A stretch of 22,193 nt of DNA, from positions 1-22,193 of IMG/VR virus record IMGVR_UViG_3300009154_002726. The stretch is one strand, 5' to 3'. Every line of letters begins with the position of its first letter. The first letter of the stretch is position 1. The DNA comes from a virus. The translations under genes and the position numbers were made by a program. Below are positions 1 through 7,912 of this stretch, piece after piece. The notes under the pieces are model-generated. The model had not been told where the DNA came from and did not search any database. It saw only the letters and a program-made list of their open reading frames with translations.

Positions 1-775
1 GCATTTCTTCTTCTTTTGATGGATACATAATATAATCATAAATTGTAGCCATATAATCATCAAGAATTGCTAATTTATTTTGAATCCAAGGTTCTAATAT
101 ATCGTCTGCAACTTCTGGATCAGCCATTGCTTCAAGAAGTTGTTCTGCTTTATCTGCGATTGCTGACAATTGACTTTCACTCATTTCAAGAGCTTCCATA
201 TCATGGTCGTCCATTGTTTCTACTTCATTTAAAGTTGGATCTTCTTTAGTAAATTGATTTTGATCAAATTCTGTTTCTCCATCCCAGTTGTAATCTTGAT
301 TAGTATAATCATCTGCTTGAGCTTTTTTAAGTGCTTCTTCTGTTGGACGATTTGGAGATCCTGGTTTTGCTGGGCGATAATTTTTACCCATTCTTTTTTT
401 CTTTTGTTGAATGTTGTACCAAAGTCCTTTATTTTTTCCTTGAACTTCTGCCTCTAAAGTAATCTCTTCTTCACTTGCGGTAATTTTACTTACTGGTTTT
501 GCGCTCCACATTTTACAACTCCAGTAATTTGCTTTCCATTTTGGTCCTGGATTGCTGCAACCATGTCTTGCTCTATATGCTTTGCGTCTTTCTGGATTAT
601 CTCTTTTAATAGACATATTTGGATCACCAAAAGTAACTTTTACAATATTACCTTTATCATTCTTAACGTAAACTCCAAATTTCTTTTTACTACCAGAAGG
701 AAGTCTGAATGGTTTATTTAAAGGTGCTTTGCCTTTTTTAGCTGCAGTAATATTATTTGATAAGTCAATTTCCAT
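1..775 (-). CDS. Virion-associated phage protein of unknown function (C-terminus cut by window edge)
   Basis: An open frame runs from ATG at 775 through the left edge of the window without a stop, so about 258 codons are seen and the C-terminus is missing. The N-terminal third is basic and holds a conserved-looking block (KFGVYVKND, then VTFGDPNMSIKRDNPERRKA, YRARHGC and a Trp/Cys-rich KANYWSCKMW). I recall this type of block from proteins of large tailed phages, but I cannot name its function. The rest is strongly acidic (many Glu, Asp and Gln) with predicted helix, as in scaffold or head-associated proteins. It lies directly downstream of adhesin-like genes on the same strand, which supports a virion role. 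The start has no Shine-Dalgarno. It is preceded by an AT-rich leader containing GTGTAAT, also seen before the genes at 2697 and 4128. The coding call is firm; the function is inference. Confidence 0.85.
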   Translation of the reverse strand, partial: MEIDLSNNITAAKKGKAPLNKPFRLPSGSKKKFGVYVKNDKGNIVKVTFGDPNMSIKRDNPERRKAYRARHGCSNPGPKWKANYWSCKMWSAKPVSKITASEEEITLEAEVQGKNKGLWYNIQQKKKRMGKNYRPAKPGSPNRPTEEALKKAQADDYTNQDYNWDGETEFDQNQFTKEDPTLNEVETMDDHDMEALEMSESQLSAIADKAEQLLEAMADPEVADDILEPWIQNKLAILDDYMATIYDYIMYPSKEEEM

Positions 776-807
776 ATTATTAATACATTACACTATTTTA
801 ACTTTAA

Positions 808-1578
808 TTATCTAACCCAATACCAAATAATTCCAGGTTGTTCCATGCATCCTTCTTCACCACACCCTTCTGACATCCATGGAGTTGGAAACCAACCTAT
901 TGCAGTTATTAATGTTCCCCACCAATAATTACCACCAGTATCGCTAGTTGTTATAAATCCTGAATTATTACTGTACCACGGCATTCTTTCTGAAATTCCA
1001 CCGTTGGTATAATAGGTCCATGTTCCAAATTTTGTATTTATAGTAATATTTGTTTGACTATTATTTGTATTTATAAAACTATAATTTCCATTTGCTGTCC
1101 AAATTGCTCCATAAGATCTTCTAGAATATGCATCTATCATATATTGAAATCCACTAGAAGATTTTTTAATATAATCTGCATAAGCTATTATACTGTAGGT
1201 ATCAGAACCATCTGCTCCTTCACCTTGTCGTGGTCTATTATCTGGAGATGCTGGCGGATTAGATTGATTTCTTAAAATTGCATTTTCATAAGTCCATCCA
1301 GAGCAATAATTATTTAACATTATTAATGTCCAACCACCACCATCAGTTGTCATATCTGCATAAATTTGGAATGGAGTTCCACTATTAATATTATTATTTT
1401 TAATCCAATAAATACCATCTGTACTATTTGCAAAATCTCTTTTAATTTGATAGGCGCTACTTCCAGCAGTTTGTGGGCTTAAGCCATTGCCGCCTAAAGT
1501 ATTATTTAATTTTCTAGGAACATATAAATTTATTCCTCTTCTAAAATTTCCCAATCTGTTTGTTTTATTGACTATCAT
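808..1578 (-). CDS. Fibrinogen-like domain adhesin, probable tail fibre or receptor-binding protein
   Basis: A 256-residue protein. Residues 1-22 (MIVNKTNRLGNFRRGINLYV) nearly match the start of the next gene upstream, which suggests a shared attachment module. Residues about 41-90 carry the hallmark of fibrinogen C-terminal-like (FReD) domains: SAYQIK, GIYWI, then PFQIYADM followed by TTDGGGWTL. The remainder is rich in Trp, Tyr, Asn, Gly and Ser, with few charges and a Cys pair near the C-terminus, typical of a carbohydrate-binding beta domain. FReD domains bind acetylated sugars in animals and occur in some phage and bacterial surface proteins. I infer a host-surface binding role. The start ATG at 1578 is fixed by the N-terminus shared with the neighbour. 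No chaperone gene is seen beside it. Confidence 0.82.
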   Translation of the reverse strand: MIVNKTNRLGNFRRGINLYVPRKLNNTLGGNGLSPQTAGSSAYQIKRDFANSTDGIYWIKNNNINSGTPFQIYADMTTDGGGWTLIMLNNYCSGWTYENAILRNQSNPPASPDNRPRQGEGADGSDTYSIIAYADYIKKSSSGFQYMIDAYSRRSYGAIWTANGNYSFINTNNSQTNITINTKFGTWTYYTNGGISERMPWYSNNSGFITTSDTGGNYWWGTLITAIGWFPTPWMSEGCGEEGCMEQPGIIWYWVR

Positions 1579-1605
1579 ATAATTAAACGGCGGTGATGGT
1601 GTTCA

Positions 1606-2034
1606 TTACGGAGTTGTACTGATGACAATTGTTCCACCAGTAACCCAAGATTCGTTTGTCCATCCATATAATGGAAGAGCAGAAGATGGCGCTGTTATTC
1701 TGGCCGCTGTTCTACTAGTATAACCACCATTTTCGTCTCCAGTTTCATAAAAACCTTGAACTTCAATGAACCACGTGGCATAGGAATCCCATAAAATTGA
1801 TCCATTACCATATTGGCTAAGCCAACCATTTACAGCTACTTCCCAATAATATGGATTTTGAATTGAAGGATAAGACCATTGTCCATCTACTGATGGAAAT
1901 GTGAGACCGCTTAAATATAGGAGAGGTGTGCCAAGAGCAATTGTTGTTGGCGCAGCTGATATTCTTCTTCTAGGAACATATAAATTTATTCCCTTTTTAA
2001 AGTTTCCCAATTGTTTTGTTTTTTTGACTATCAT
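1606..2034 (-). CDS. Adhesin-like virion protein sharing its N-terminal module with the FReD protein
   Basis: A 142-residue protein. Residues 1-22 (MIVKKTKQLGNFKKGINLYV) are paralogous to the start of the downstream fibrinogen-like protein, after which the sequences diverge completely. The rest is Ser, Thr, Trp, Tyr and Gly rich with alternating hydrophobic residues, which suggests a small all-beta domain. The pattern of a common N-terminal anchor with different C-terminal heads is typical of phage decoration proteins or tail fibres docked on the same virion site. I do not recognise the C-terminal domain. The gap to the FReD gene is only 27 bp, so the two are almost certainly co-transcribed. 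Coding is firm; the adhesin role is inferred. Confidence 0.8.
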   Translation of the reverse strand: MIVKKTKQLGNFKKGINLYVPRRRISAAPTTIALGTPLLYLSGLTFPSVDGQWSYPSIQNPYYWEVAVNGWLSQYGNGSILWDSYATWFIEVQGFYETGDENGGYTSRTAARITAPSSALPLYGWTNESWVTGGTIVISTTP

Positions 2035-2049
2035 ATAGTCAAACCCATC

Positions 2050-2697
2050 TTAAACTAATGGAGTTTTATTTATATTTGTTCTTTCCCAACTAATATATCT
2101 TACGTTAGCTAGTCCACTAACGCTAACGTTTCCAACATAACCTTCATCATTTAAGCTTCCACCATCTCCAGCGTTTGTTGAAGTATTTCCAGCAAGAACA
2201 AAATTAAAGCTACTTGCATTTGCATTTAAACCATATTTAACATAAAGTACGCCTGTAGCTAAGTTTTGTACAAAAAATTCTCTACGATATGAATTGGCTG
2301 GTAATACTAAACCATTGCTTCCACTAACTGTAAAATTACTGATGCCAGTGCTTTGCTCTGGAAAAGTTGTAACTGCGTCAAATTGCTGACTTAAATCAGC
2401 TTGAAATACGATTGTTCCTTGGACCCCTGCTGGATATGGATCGCCAGTTATAAATAATTTATTATCAATTGAGTTTGACTCGCTTAGAATACCACTAGTA
2501 TTGTTTATGATAATATTTGTGTCTTCTAGGATACCACTTAAATAAGTATTTGGGCCTGTTCCGCCAACTCCAGTTAATATATCTTCTATACTGTCAAGTT
2601 TTGTCCAGTCTAGACCCTTAAATCCAGTAAATCCTGGCTCTTCTGTGTAAACCTCAACGACGTTTTGATTAAAATTGGGATTATATATATTTGGCAT
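2050..2697 (-). CDS. Beta-rich virion structural protein
   Basis: A 215-residue protein when started at the ATG at 2697 (MPNIYNPNF). The frame can be opened 12 bp earlier at a TTG, but ATG is the better start. The C-terminal half (about 120-215) resembles small beta-sandwich structural proteins of tailed phages: NSYRREFFVQNL, then GVLYVKYGLNAN, SSFNFVLAGNT, and a closing VSGLANVRYISWE. Proteins with this motif are usually annotated as virion or neck/tail-associated. It is the first of the row of virion-type genes reading leftward. It is separated from purA by a 64-bp AT-rich gap holding an imperfect hairpin (2729-2753) and a TATATATT octamer (2733-2726). Exact position in the particle cannot be told. 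Confidence 0.78.
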   Translation of the reverse strand: MPNIYNPNFNQNVVEVYTEEPGFTGFKGLDWTKLDSIEDILTGVGGTGPNTYLSGILEDTNIIINNTSGILSESNSIDNKLFITGDPYPAGVQGTIVFQADLSQQFDAVTTFPEQSTGISNFTVSGSNGLVLPANSYRREFFVQNLATGVLYVKYGLNANASSFNFVLAGNTSTNAGDGGSLNDEGYVGNVSVSGLANVRYISWERTNINKTPLV

Positions 2698-2725
2698 AAT
2701 TATAATCAATTACACAAAAAATAAC

Positions 2726-2733
2726 AATATATA
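2726..2733 (-). promoter_or_regulatory. Candidate late-promoter octamer TATATATT upstream of the beta-rich virion gene
   Basis: On the minus strand TATATATT lies 28 nt before the ATG at 2697. The same octamer lies 18 nt before purA and 17 nt before the gene at 4128. It resembles T4-type late promoters, which have only an extended -10 element. In DNA this AT-rich chance matches are likely, so the call is weak. Confidence 0.3.
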
Positions 2734-2761
2734 TTATAAATTATACAATATATGAATGGTT

Positions 2762-3757
2762 TTAAATATAACTTCTATCTCCAGAAAAAATAACTTCACA
2801 ATACTCTTTTAATTCATTAAAAATGAAATTCTTCATATCATTAAGATTATTAAACTTTATAAAATTTGGTCCGTCTTTTTGATTATCTAGTATAACTTTA
2901 AAAGTATTAAGTTGTTCAATAATATCACATTTGTTTATAATAAGTTTATTTGTGCCTGATGTTTTAATCGCTTTCTTTAAATGATTTAATCTTAACCAAT
3001 TCGCTAACCTTTTCCTTCCTGTTGTTGAGCCAAATTCTTTTCCTAGTTCAATTAGTTTTACTAAATCTTGATTATCCCATAGGGATTCTGGAAATAATGG
3101 ATCTACTCCACTTTTTGTATCGTAAATTTTTGCAATACCTATAATATCTCTAATTTTCTTAGGAGAAAATCCTAATGAACATGCTGAATATGGAAGAGTC
3201 TCGCTACTTGTGACATATGGATAATCTCCATAATTTATATCTAACCAAAAACTTTGCGCTCCTTCACATAGGATATTGCCATAAAGTTCTCCGTCCCAAA
3301 GATATTTTTTATCAATATAATCTCCTGCTAATTTTCCTATTCGTAACATTTTATCTGAATAAGCTGGAGCAATTCCTTGGCCAGTTGTGCCAAGTTTGGG
3401 CTTTAAGAACTTGAGATCATATTGAATATGTCTTTCTGTGATGATATGAGCTTTTGGGCTCACTTTAATTAAGGATGTATCAAATCCTTCTTTTTGAAGA
3501 TATTCTATTTCGTCAAAAAATTTATCAATATTGATAACGCAATTTGGACCAATGATGCTAAGTTTATTCTGAAAAACTCCACAAGGGATAATATGAGTTT
3601 TATATTTTTTATTATTAAGATAAACTGTATGGCCTGCATTGGGACCACCATTCCAACGGCAAACAATATCATAGTTTTTACTAATAGCATTACTTATTTT
3701 GCCTTTTCCTTCGTCTCCCCAAGCTAATCCAAAAATAATATCAACATAATTTACCAT
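2762..3757 (-). CDS. purA: Adenylosuccinate synthetase, short (archaeal/phage-like) form
   Basis: 331 residues from the ATG at 3757 (one codon inside a possible TTG start). The enzyme joins IMP and aspartate with GTP to give adenylosuccinate, the first committed step to AMP. Family marks are WGDEGKGK (residues 13-20, with catalytic Asp15), NAGHT (His43), GTTGQGIAPAY, the EGAQ...GDYPYVTSS block, the GSTTGRKR loop and NKCD, the guanine-recognition site. At 331 residues it is about 100 shorter than bacterial PurA (about 430) and closer to archaeal and phage forms. The IMP-loop region reads SGVDPLFPESLW, unlike GAGPFPTE of E. coli. PurZ, the phage enzyme for 2-aminoadenine, lacks the catalytic Asp. 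It is kept here and no other Z-genome genes are visible, so ordinary PurA activity is favoured. It probably works with the IMPDH/GMP-reductase-like enzyme at 11581. Confidence 0.88.
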   Translation of the reverse strand: MVNYVDIIFGLAWGDEGKGKISNAISKNYDIVCRWNGGPNAGHTVYLNNKKYKTHIIPCGVFQNKLSIIGPNCVINIDKFFDEIEYLQKEGFDTSLIKVSPKAHIITERHIQYDLKFLKPKLGTTGQGIAPAYSDKMLRIGKLAGDYIDKKYLWDGELYGNILCEGAQSFWLDINYGDYPYVTSSETLPYSACSLGFSPKKIRDIIGIAKIYDTKSGVDPLFPESLWDNQDLVKLIELGKEFGSTTGRKRLANWLRLNHLKKAIKTSGTNKLIINKCDIIEQLNTFKVILDNQKDGPNFIKFNNLNDMKNFIFNELKEYCEVIFSGDRSYI

Positions 3758-3761
3758 CAAT

Positions 3762-3783
3762 TATATATTACTATTAATATATA
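3762..3783. repeat. AT-rich perfect hairpin just before purA
   Basis: TATATATT, a 6-nt ACTATT loop, then AATATATA form an 8-bp perfect stem. It lies 4 nt upstream of the purA ATG, between purA and the 3796-4128 gene. It could be an mRNA processing or weak termination element, or simply a by-product of the TATATATT late-promoter-like octamer that it contains. No T-tract follows. Confidence 0.4.
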
Positions 3784-3795
3784 GTTATGTAAAGA

Positions 3796-4128
3796 TTATT
3801 TTTTATTTATTAAATGCTGCTGAATGACATCAAAATTACGATCCAATTTTTGTTCTATTCTGTCAAAATAATCATCAAAAGACTCTTTAGTAACATAAGT
3901 TGTGCTTATTTTTAAAGCTAAATCAGCTATTTCTTGTTGATGCTTTCTTCCTTCTAATTCCATTTCTTTCCTTAAAGTTATAAAATCACTAAAAGTTTTA
4001 TCATTAATTTCCTTCATTAGATTTTCTTGCTTATCAAAAAGAGAGAATACTCTAGTAAATAACCATCCACCTAAAAAAGATAATGCTCCTAAAATAAGAT
4101 TAAATAGTAATGTAATATCTAAATTCAC
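3796..4128 (-). CDS. Small membrane protein with cytoplasmic coiled coil, function unknown
   Basis: 110 residues. The in-frame start is GTG at 4128; the overlapping ATG at 4130 is out of frame and hits a stop at once. Residues about 8-28 (FNLILGALSFLGGWLFTRVF) form one transmembrane helix. The remaining 80 residues are highly charged, predicted helical and coiled-coil-like (KEMELEGRKHQQEIADLALK, then FDDYFDRIEQKLDRNFDVIQQ). The layout resembles small phage membrane proteins found near lysis genes, but no lysis partner is visible here, so I do not assign holin or spanin function. It lies between nrdB (30 bp upstream) and purA (36 bp downstream) on one strand. A TATATATT octamer at 4153-4146 may start its transcript. 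Confidence 0.72.
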   Translation of the reverse strand: MNLDITLLFNLILGALSFLGGWLFTRVFSLFDKQENLMKEINDKTFSDFITLRKEMELEGRKHQQEIADLALKISTTYVTKESFDDYFDRIEQKLDRNFDVIQQHLINKK

Positions 4129-4145
4129 ATAGATAATTACACATT

Positions 4146-4153
4146 AATATATA
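4146..4153 (-). promoter_or_regulatory. Candidate late-promoter octamer TATATATT upstream of the 4128 gene
   Basis: Minus-strand TATATATT, 17 nt before the GTG start at 4128 and followed by AATGTGTAATT. It is the same octamer as before purA (3783-3776) and the virion gene at 2697. Weak evidence because the DNA is very AT-rich. Confidence 0.3.
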
Positions 4154-4157
4154 ACTA

Positions 4158-5222
4158 TTACAGTTTTAAATCATCAAAATCATCATCAGAGATGTCCGTT
4201 TTCCTTGCTCCCACTTTATAGCTAGAAATCTCTGTTTCTTGAGGTGCGACTTGGACTTTACTACTATCTAAATAGCTATCTAACCATCCAGATATAGGGT
4301 TATCTTTTTGATTAAATATCTTCTTATAACCAAGGCTTCTAAGTCTTGAATCGCACAACCATTTAGAATACCCATCTAAAACATCAGCATTTAAACCAAG
4401 TAAGCTACCTTTACTGAATAAATACTTAGACCATTCGCTTTCATTTTTTGCGGCTTGTTCATAGAAAGCGTAAATCTTATCTTCACTTTTCTTAACTATA
4501 CTAGTAAAGCCTTCTTTATCTTCATCTCTTAATATTTTAAGCAGATTTTGACTAACTGCAAAATGCAGGGCTTCATCTCGTTGAATGAATTTAATAATCT
4601 TAGAATTGCCTTCCATCTTTCCTCTGTATCCAAAGTAAAAAGAACAAGCAAATGAAACATAAAATACAAGCCCTTCCATTACATTGATAGAAAGAATAGC
4701 GTCAAAAATCTTTTGTTTAGGATCTTTCTTTTCATCATCACCAAGAATTTTATCAAAGTTATTTCTAATTAACTCCGCACGACTAGTAATCTCTTTATCT
4801 TCCATGATGCTATCAAAGAATTTAGTAGGATCTGGATATACATTATTTAATAGATAAGAATAAGAATAACTATGAATACCTTCAAATTGTGCCCAAGTAT
4901 TCATGCAAATCTCAAGCTCTGGATTACTTACATAATCTTTAAGAGAATGAATACTACGAGATAGCATGCTATCTCCAAGAGTTTGAAATCTTAAATTACT
5001 ATCAAACACAAATCTTTCTGTATCTGTTAAATTTTTGTAATCACTACGATCTTTCCCTAAAGCGATTTCATGTGGCCACCAAAAATTTTCATTTTGTTTC
5101 TTGAATAATTCAAAAAATATAGGATATTTAAAACGATCATATCTTTGAAGATTAAGATCTTCACCAAGAAATAATGGTTGTTTAGTAGTATCTATATTTT
5201 TAAAATTTAAAACTGTTTTCAT
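4158..5222 (-). CDS. nrdB: Class Ia ribonucleoside-diphosphate reductase, beta (radical) subunit
   Basis: 354 residues, full length. It makes the diiron-tyrosyl radical used by NrdA to reduce NDPs to dNDPs. All expected ligands can be read: Asp84 (QTLGDS), Glu114 and His117 with radical Tyr121 (FEGIHSYSY), Glu183 (VMEGLVFY), and Glu217 and His220 (RDEALH). These lie at almost the same positions as in E. coli NrdB, and the FYVSFACSF helix is also shared. The acidic tail (SDDDFDDLKL) is the peptide that docks onto the large subunit. The ATG at 5222 begins 3 bp after the nrdA stop, so translation is probably coupled. Function is secure. The NrdA/NrdB pair supplies dNTPs for phage replication and is of the E. 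coli/T4 type rather than the NrdEF or anaerobic type. Confidence 0.96.
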   Translation of the reverse strand: MKTVLNFKNIDTTKQPLFLGEDLNLQRYDRFKYPIFFELFKKQNENFWWPHEIALGKDRSDYKNLTDTERFVFDSNLRFQTLGDSMLSRSIHSLKDYVSNPELEICMNTWAQFEGIHSYSYSYLLNNVYPDPTKFFDSIMEDKEITSRAELIRNNFDKILGDDEKKDPKQKIFDAILSINVMEGLVFYVSFACSFYFGYRGKMEGNSKIIKFIQRDEALHFAVSQNLLKILRDEDKEGFTSIVKKSEDKIYAFYEQAAKNESEWSKYLFSKGSLLGLNADVLDGYSKWLCDSRLRSLGYKKIFNQKDNPISGWLDSYLDSSKVQVAPQETEISSYKVGARKTDISDDDFDDLKL

Positions 5223-5225
5223 AGA

Positions 5226-7487
5226 TTATAGTTTACATGCTCCACTGGAACAATCTCTATCTTCTTTTTGATTAAGTGATTGTTCTTTATCTCCATCGTC
5301 CGTATTATTATAATACAAACTTATTAATCCAAGGCTATATGCATATATTAATTCTTTCATAACTTTTGCGTCTGGTAATATATGATTTTCATAATGACTA
5401 TAATTATAGTATACATTACTTGATATAGCCATGTCAATATATTTTTGAATTACTGCATTAATTTTAAGTAGCCCAATATTATCTTTAAGATCATAAGCTA
5501 ATTCATAATTATCCTCGTATTTTCCAATTCCTGGAACCATAACTGGAAGTTTACCCATTTTACTAGTCTTATAAGTTATAAGACTACGAATAGGTTCAAC
5601 TCCATTTGTAGAGCATTGAATCACTGAGCTACTTTCGCAAGGCATACAGGAAGATAGCGTTGAATGTCTTAATCCAAACTCTTTAATATCTTTTCTTAAT
5701 TTTTCCCAATCAAGAGAAAATTTTCTTTTAACTAGTTCATCTACTTTATCTTTATATGTATCAATAGGTAATATGCCTTTAGAATATTTAGTTTTATCAA
5801 ATTTTTCACATTTACCTTTTTCTTTAGCTAATTCAATACTACTTTTTAATAAATAATATTGAAAATGTTCCATCCATTCGTCTATAACTGATAAAGATTT
5901 ATCTGAACTATATTTTAATTCATTTTTAGCAAGAAAAGCTGCAAGATTGGTAATTCCAACTCCAAGACTTCTGCGTTTTTTAGCAAAATTTTCAGCAGCA
6001 ATATTAAAATAATCTTGAAGTTCAATGATCTCATCAAGAAATCTTACGATAAGATCGCAAGTCTTTTCAAGATCTTGCCAGTTTTTTATTTCTAGCATAT
6101 TTACTGCCGAAAGAATACACATTCCAATTTCACCATTTTTATCATTATAATCATTTAATGGTATTGTTGGATGAATAACTTCTGTACAAAGATTACTCAT
6201 TGTTACTTTATCAGCCCAAGCTCCATGTTCGTTAGCGTGATCTACGTTCAAGATATAAATTCTACCAGTTTCAACTCTTTCTTTAACTATAAGTGAAAAT
6301 AATTTACGAGCAGATATTTTCTTTTTAAGTTTTAGTTTCTTTGATTCACATTCTTTGTATACTTTATCAAAGTCTTTTGTTCCCCATGCTTCATAAAGCT
6401 CTGGAACTTCAGAATTATTAAATAAAGTAATATCTTCATCTTTTAGTACTCTATCATAAAACAACTTGCTCATGCCAACTGTATAATCAAGCTTGCGAAC
6501 TCGATTGTCATCTGTACCCGCGTTATTTTTTAATACAACAACATCTTCAATTTCGTAATGCCACCATTGAGTATTACAAGTTGCACTTCCACCTCGTAGT
6601 CCATTTTGTTGCCACGCCTTCACGCTACTTTCATAGATTTTTAAAAATGGAATTAAACCAGTATGAACAACTTCTCCATTTTTAATTGGAGAACCAATAG
6701 CTCTAATTTTAGAAACATCAATACCAATTCCGCATCTATTTGCAGTAGCCATACTAACAGCAGTTGCACTAGCTGTAATACTTTCTCTTGTATCGTCTAC
6801 CCCAATCAAACAACAACTAGCATAATTTCTGCTACTAGTTCTAACTCCTGCCATTACTGGCGTTGGAAGATTGATCTTATGTTTACTAATAGAATCATAA
6901 AATTTTCTAATATAAGAAAGTCTAGTCTCTGTAGGATATTTAGCGAAAGCGTATGCCGCAATTAATATATAAGCAAATTGGGGAGTTTCATGAATTTCTC
7001 CAGTTGTTCTATTCTTTATTAAGTATTTATCGCAAAGTTGTTTAATACCAGCATAAGTGAAAATAAAATCTCTATCGTGATCAATAAATTCTCCGATTTT
7101 ATTTATCTCATCTTCTGAATAGTGATCCAAAATAACTGCATCGTAAACTTTGTTTTTAATATTTTGATTTAAAAATTCTGATAATCTAGGAGCATGTTTG
7201 CCTTTCCAAACATCTTTTCTGAGCTGATAATTTAATAATCTTGCTGCGACATATTGATAATTTGGCTTGTCGATTGAAATTAAATTCGCTGCGCTTTCAA
7301 TTAAAAGATTATGAATTTCTTTAGTTGTTATTCCATCATGAATATTAATTTTAGCATTAATCTCTACGTCTGTTAAGCTAACTCCACTATAACCATCTAT
7401 AGCCCAATTTATTACTTTGTTTATTTTTTCTATATTAAACTTTTCTGTAACACCATTTCTTTTTTTTACATTTGTATTTTTATTCAT
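5226..7487 (-). CDS. nrdA: Class Ia ribonucleoside-diphosphate reductase, alpha (catalytic) subunit
   Basis: 753 residues, full length. Residues about 4-92 form an ATP-cone, so overall activity should be regulated by ATP/dATP. Catalytic residues are present: Cys225 (ASCCLI), the radical site Asn432-Cys434-Glu436 (SNLCTEV), Cys457 (MCILSAVN) and the radical-transfer tyrosine pair in SLYYNNTDDG. The C-terminal shuttle dithiol reads CSSGACKL, very like CESGACKI of E. coli. It is followed directly by nrdB. No intron or inserted endonuclease splits the gene, although phage nrd genes are common intron targets. The 74-bp gap upstream to the next gene holds only AT-rich sequence with no good consensus promoter. 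Function is secure. Confidence 0.97.
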   Translation of the reverse strand: MNKNTNVKKRNGVTEKFNIEKINKVINWAIDGYSGVSLTDVEINAKINIHDGITTKEIHNLLIESAANLISIDKPNYQYVAARLLNYQLRKDVWKGKHAPRLSEFLNQNIKNKVYDAVILDHYSEDEINKIGEFIDHDRDFIFTYAGIKQLCDKYLIKNRTTGEIHETPQFAYILIAAYAFAKYPTETRLSYIRKFYDSISKHKINLPTPVMAGVRTSSRNYASCCLIGVDDTRESITASATAVSMATANRCGIGIDVSKIRAIGSPIKNGEVVHTGLIPFLKIYESSVKAWQQNGLRGGSATCNTQWWHYEIEDVVVLKNNAGTDDNRVRKLDYTVGMSKLFYDRVLKDEDITLFNNSEVPELYEAWGTKDFDKVYKECESKKLKLKKKISARKLFSLIVKERVETGRIYILNVDHANEHGAWADKVTMSNLCTEVIHPTIPLNDYNDKNGEIGMCILSAVNMLEIKNWQDLEKTCDLIVRFLDEIIELQDYFNIAAENFAKKRRSLGVGITNLAAFLAKNELKYSSDKSLSVIDEWMEHFQYYLLKSSIELAKEKGKCEKFDKTKYSKGILPIDTYKDKVDELVKRKFSLDWEKLRKDIKEFGLRHSTLSSCMPCESSSVIQCSTNGVEPIRSLITYKTSKMGKLPVMVPGIGKYEDNYELAYDLKDNIGLLKINAVIQKYIDMAISSNVYYNYSHYENHILPDAKVMKELIYAYSLGLISLYYNNTDDGDKEQSLNQKEDRDCSSGACKL

Positions 7488-7561
7488 AGTAACTAGTTGA
7501 AAAACTATATTACATTGATTTTAAATATAAAGAAAGAAAATTTTAAAAACTTACTAACAAT

Positions 7562-7912
7562 TTAGTCTGAATGACTTTTTGGGTGTACTTTACCTTTTCT
7601 TTTTTTAGACCAATCCGAATAATACTTTTTCTTTACTGGGTCTTCCCCGTAAATTTTTTTTCTTTTTTCTGATAACTCGGCGCTTCTGTCCCACATGTCT
7701 CCAACTGTACCTTTTTTATTTGCAGTAAACTCCGAGAACTTTTTTGCATCGCAATTGACGTCTAATGATCCTTGAGTATTTAATTCTGGAGCAGTAAAAA
7801 CTCTATTCCATTTTAAATTATTCTTATCAATAAATTCATGAGTATCATTTACAGATTGTATAACTTCTATAATTTCTTGAGTTTTTGGATTTTGATATAA
7901 ATATATTGGCAT
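7562..7912 (-). CDS. FmdB-like small protein lacking the zinc-ribbon cysteines
   Basis: 116 residues. The first 45 residues (MPIYLYQNPKTQEIIEVIQS, later WNRVFTAPEL) follow the fold pattern of the FmdB/zinc-ribbon family common in phages, which starts MPxYxY. The usual CxxC pairs are missing and only one Cys (NCDAKK) remains, so zinc binding is unlikely. The C-terminal 50 residues are Lys-rich and probably disordered (KKYYSDWSKKRKGKVHPKSH), suggesting a nucleic-acid or acidic-partner contact. The start codon overlaps the glycosyltransferase stop (TAATG), so the two are translationally coupled. Function is unknown. Confidence 0.75.
   Translation of the reverse strand: MPIYLYQNPKTQEIIEVIQSVNDTHEFIDKNNLKWNRVFTAPELNTQGSLDVNCDAKKFSEFTANKKGTVGDMWDRSAELSEKRKKIYGEDPVKKKYYSDWSKKRKGKVHPKSHSD

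Noticed and set aside
67-457. Two short plus-strand frames at the left edge
   Set aside because: They are antisense to the convincing partial minus-strand gene 1-775 and have hydrophobic, low-complexity translations.
2762-3757. PurZ, the 2-aminoadenine (Z-genome) synthetase
   Set aside because: Catalytic Asp15 in WGDEGKGK is kept, whereas PurZ enzymes lack it, and NKCD for GTP is kept. No DatZ, MazZ or DpoZ gene is in the window.
6663-6965. 100-codon plus-strand frame
   Set aside because: It lies wholly inside nrdA on the other strand, has a Ser/Asn-biased composition typical of antisense reading and no promoter or ribosome site.
7488-7561. Promoter in the gap before nrdA
   Set aside because: No TTGACA/TATAAT pair with proper spacing is found, and the 6-nt -10/ATG rule is not met.
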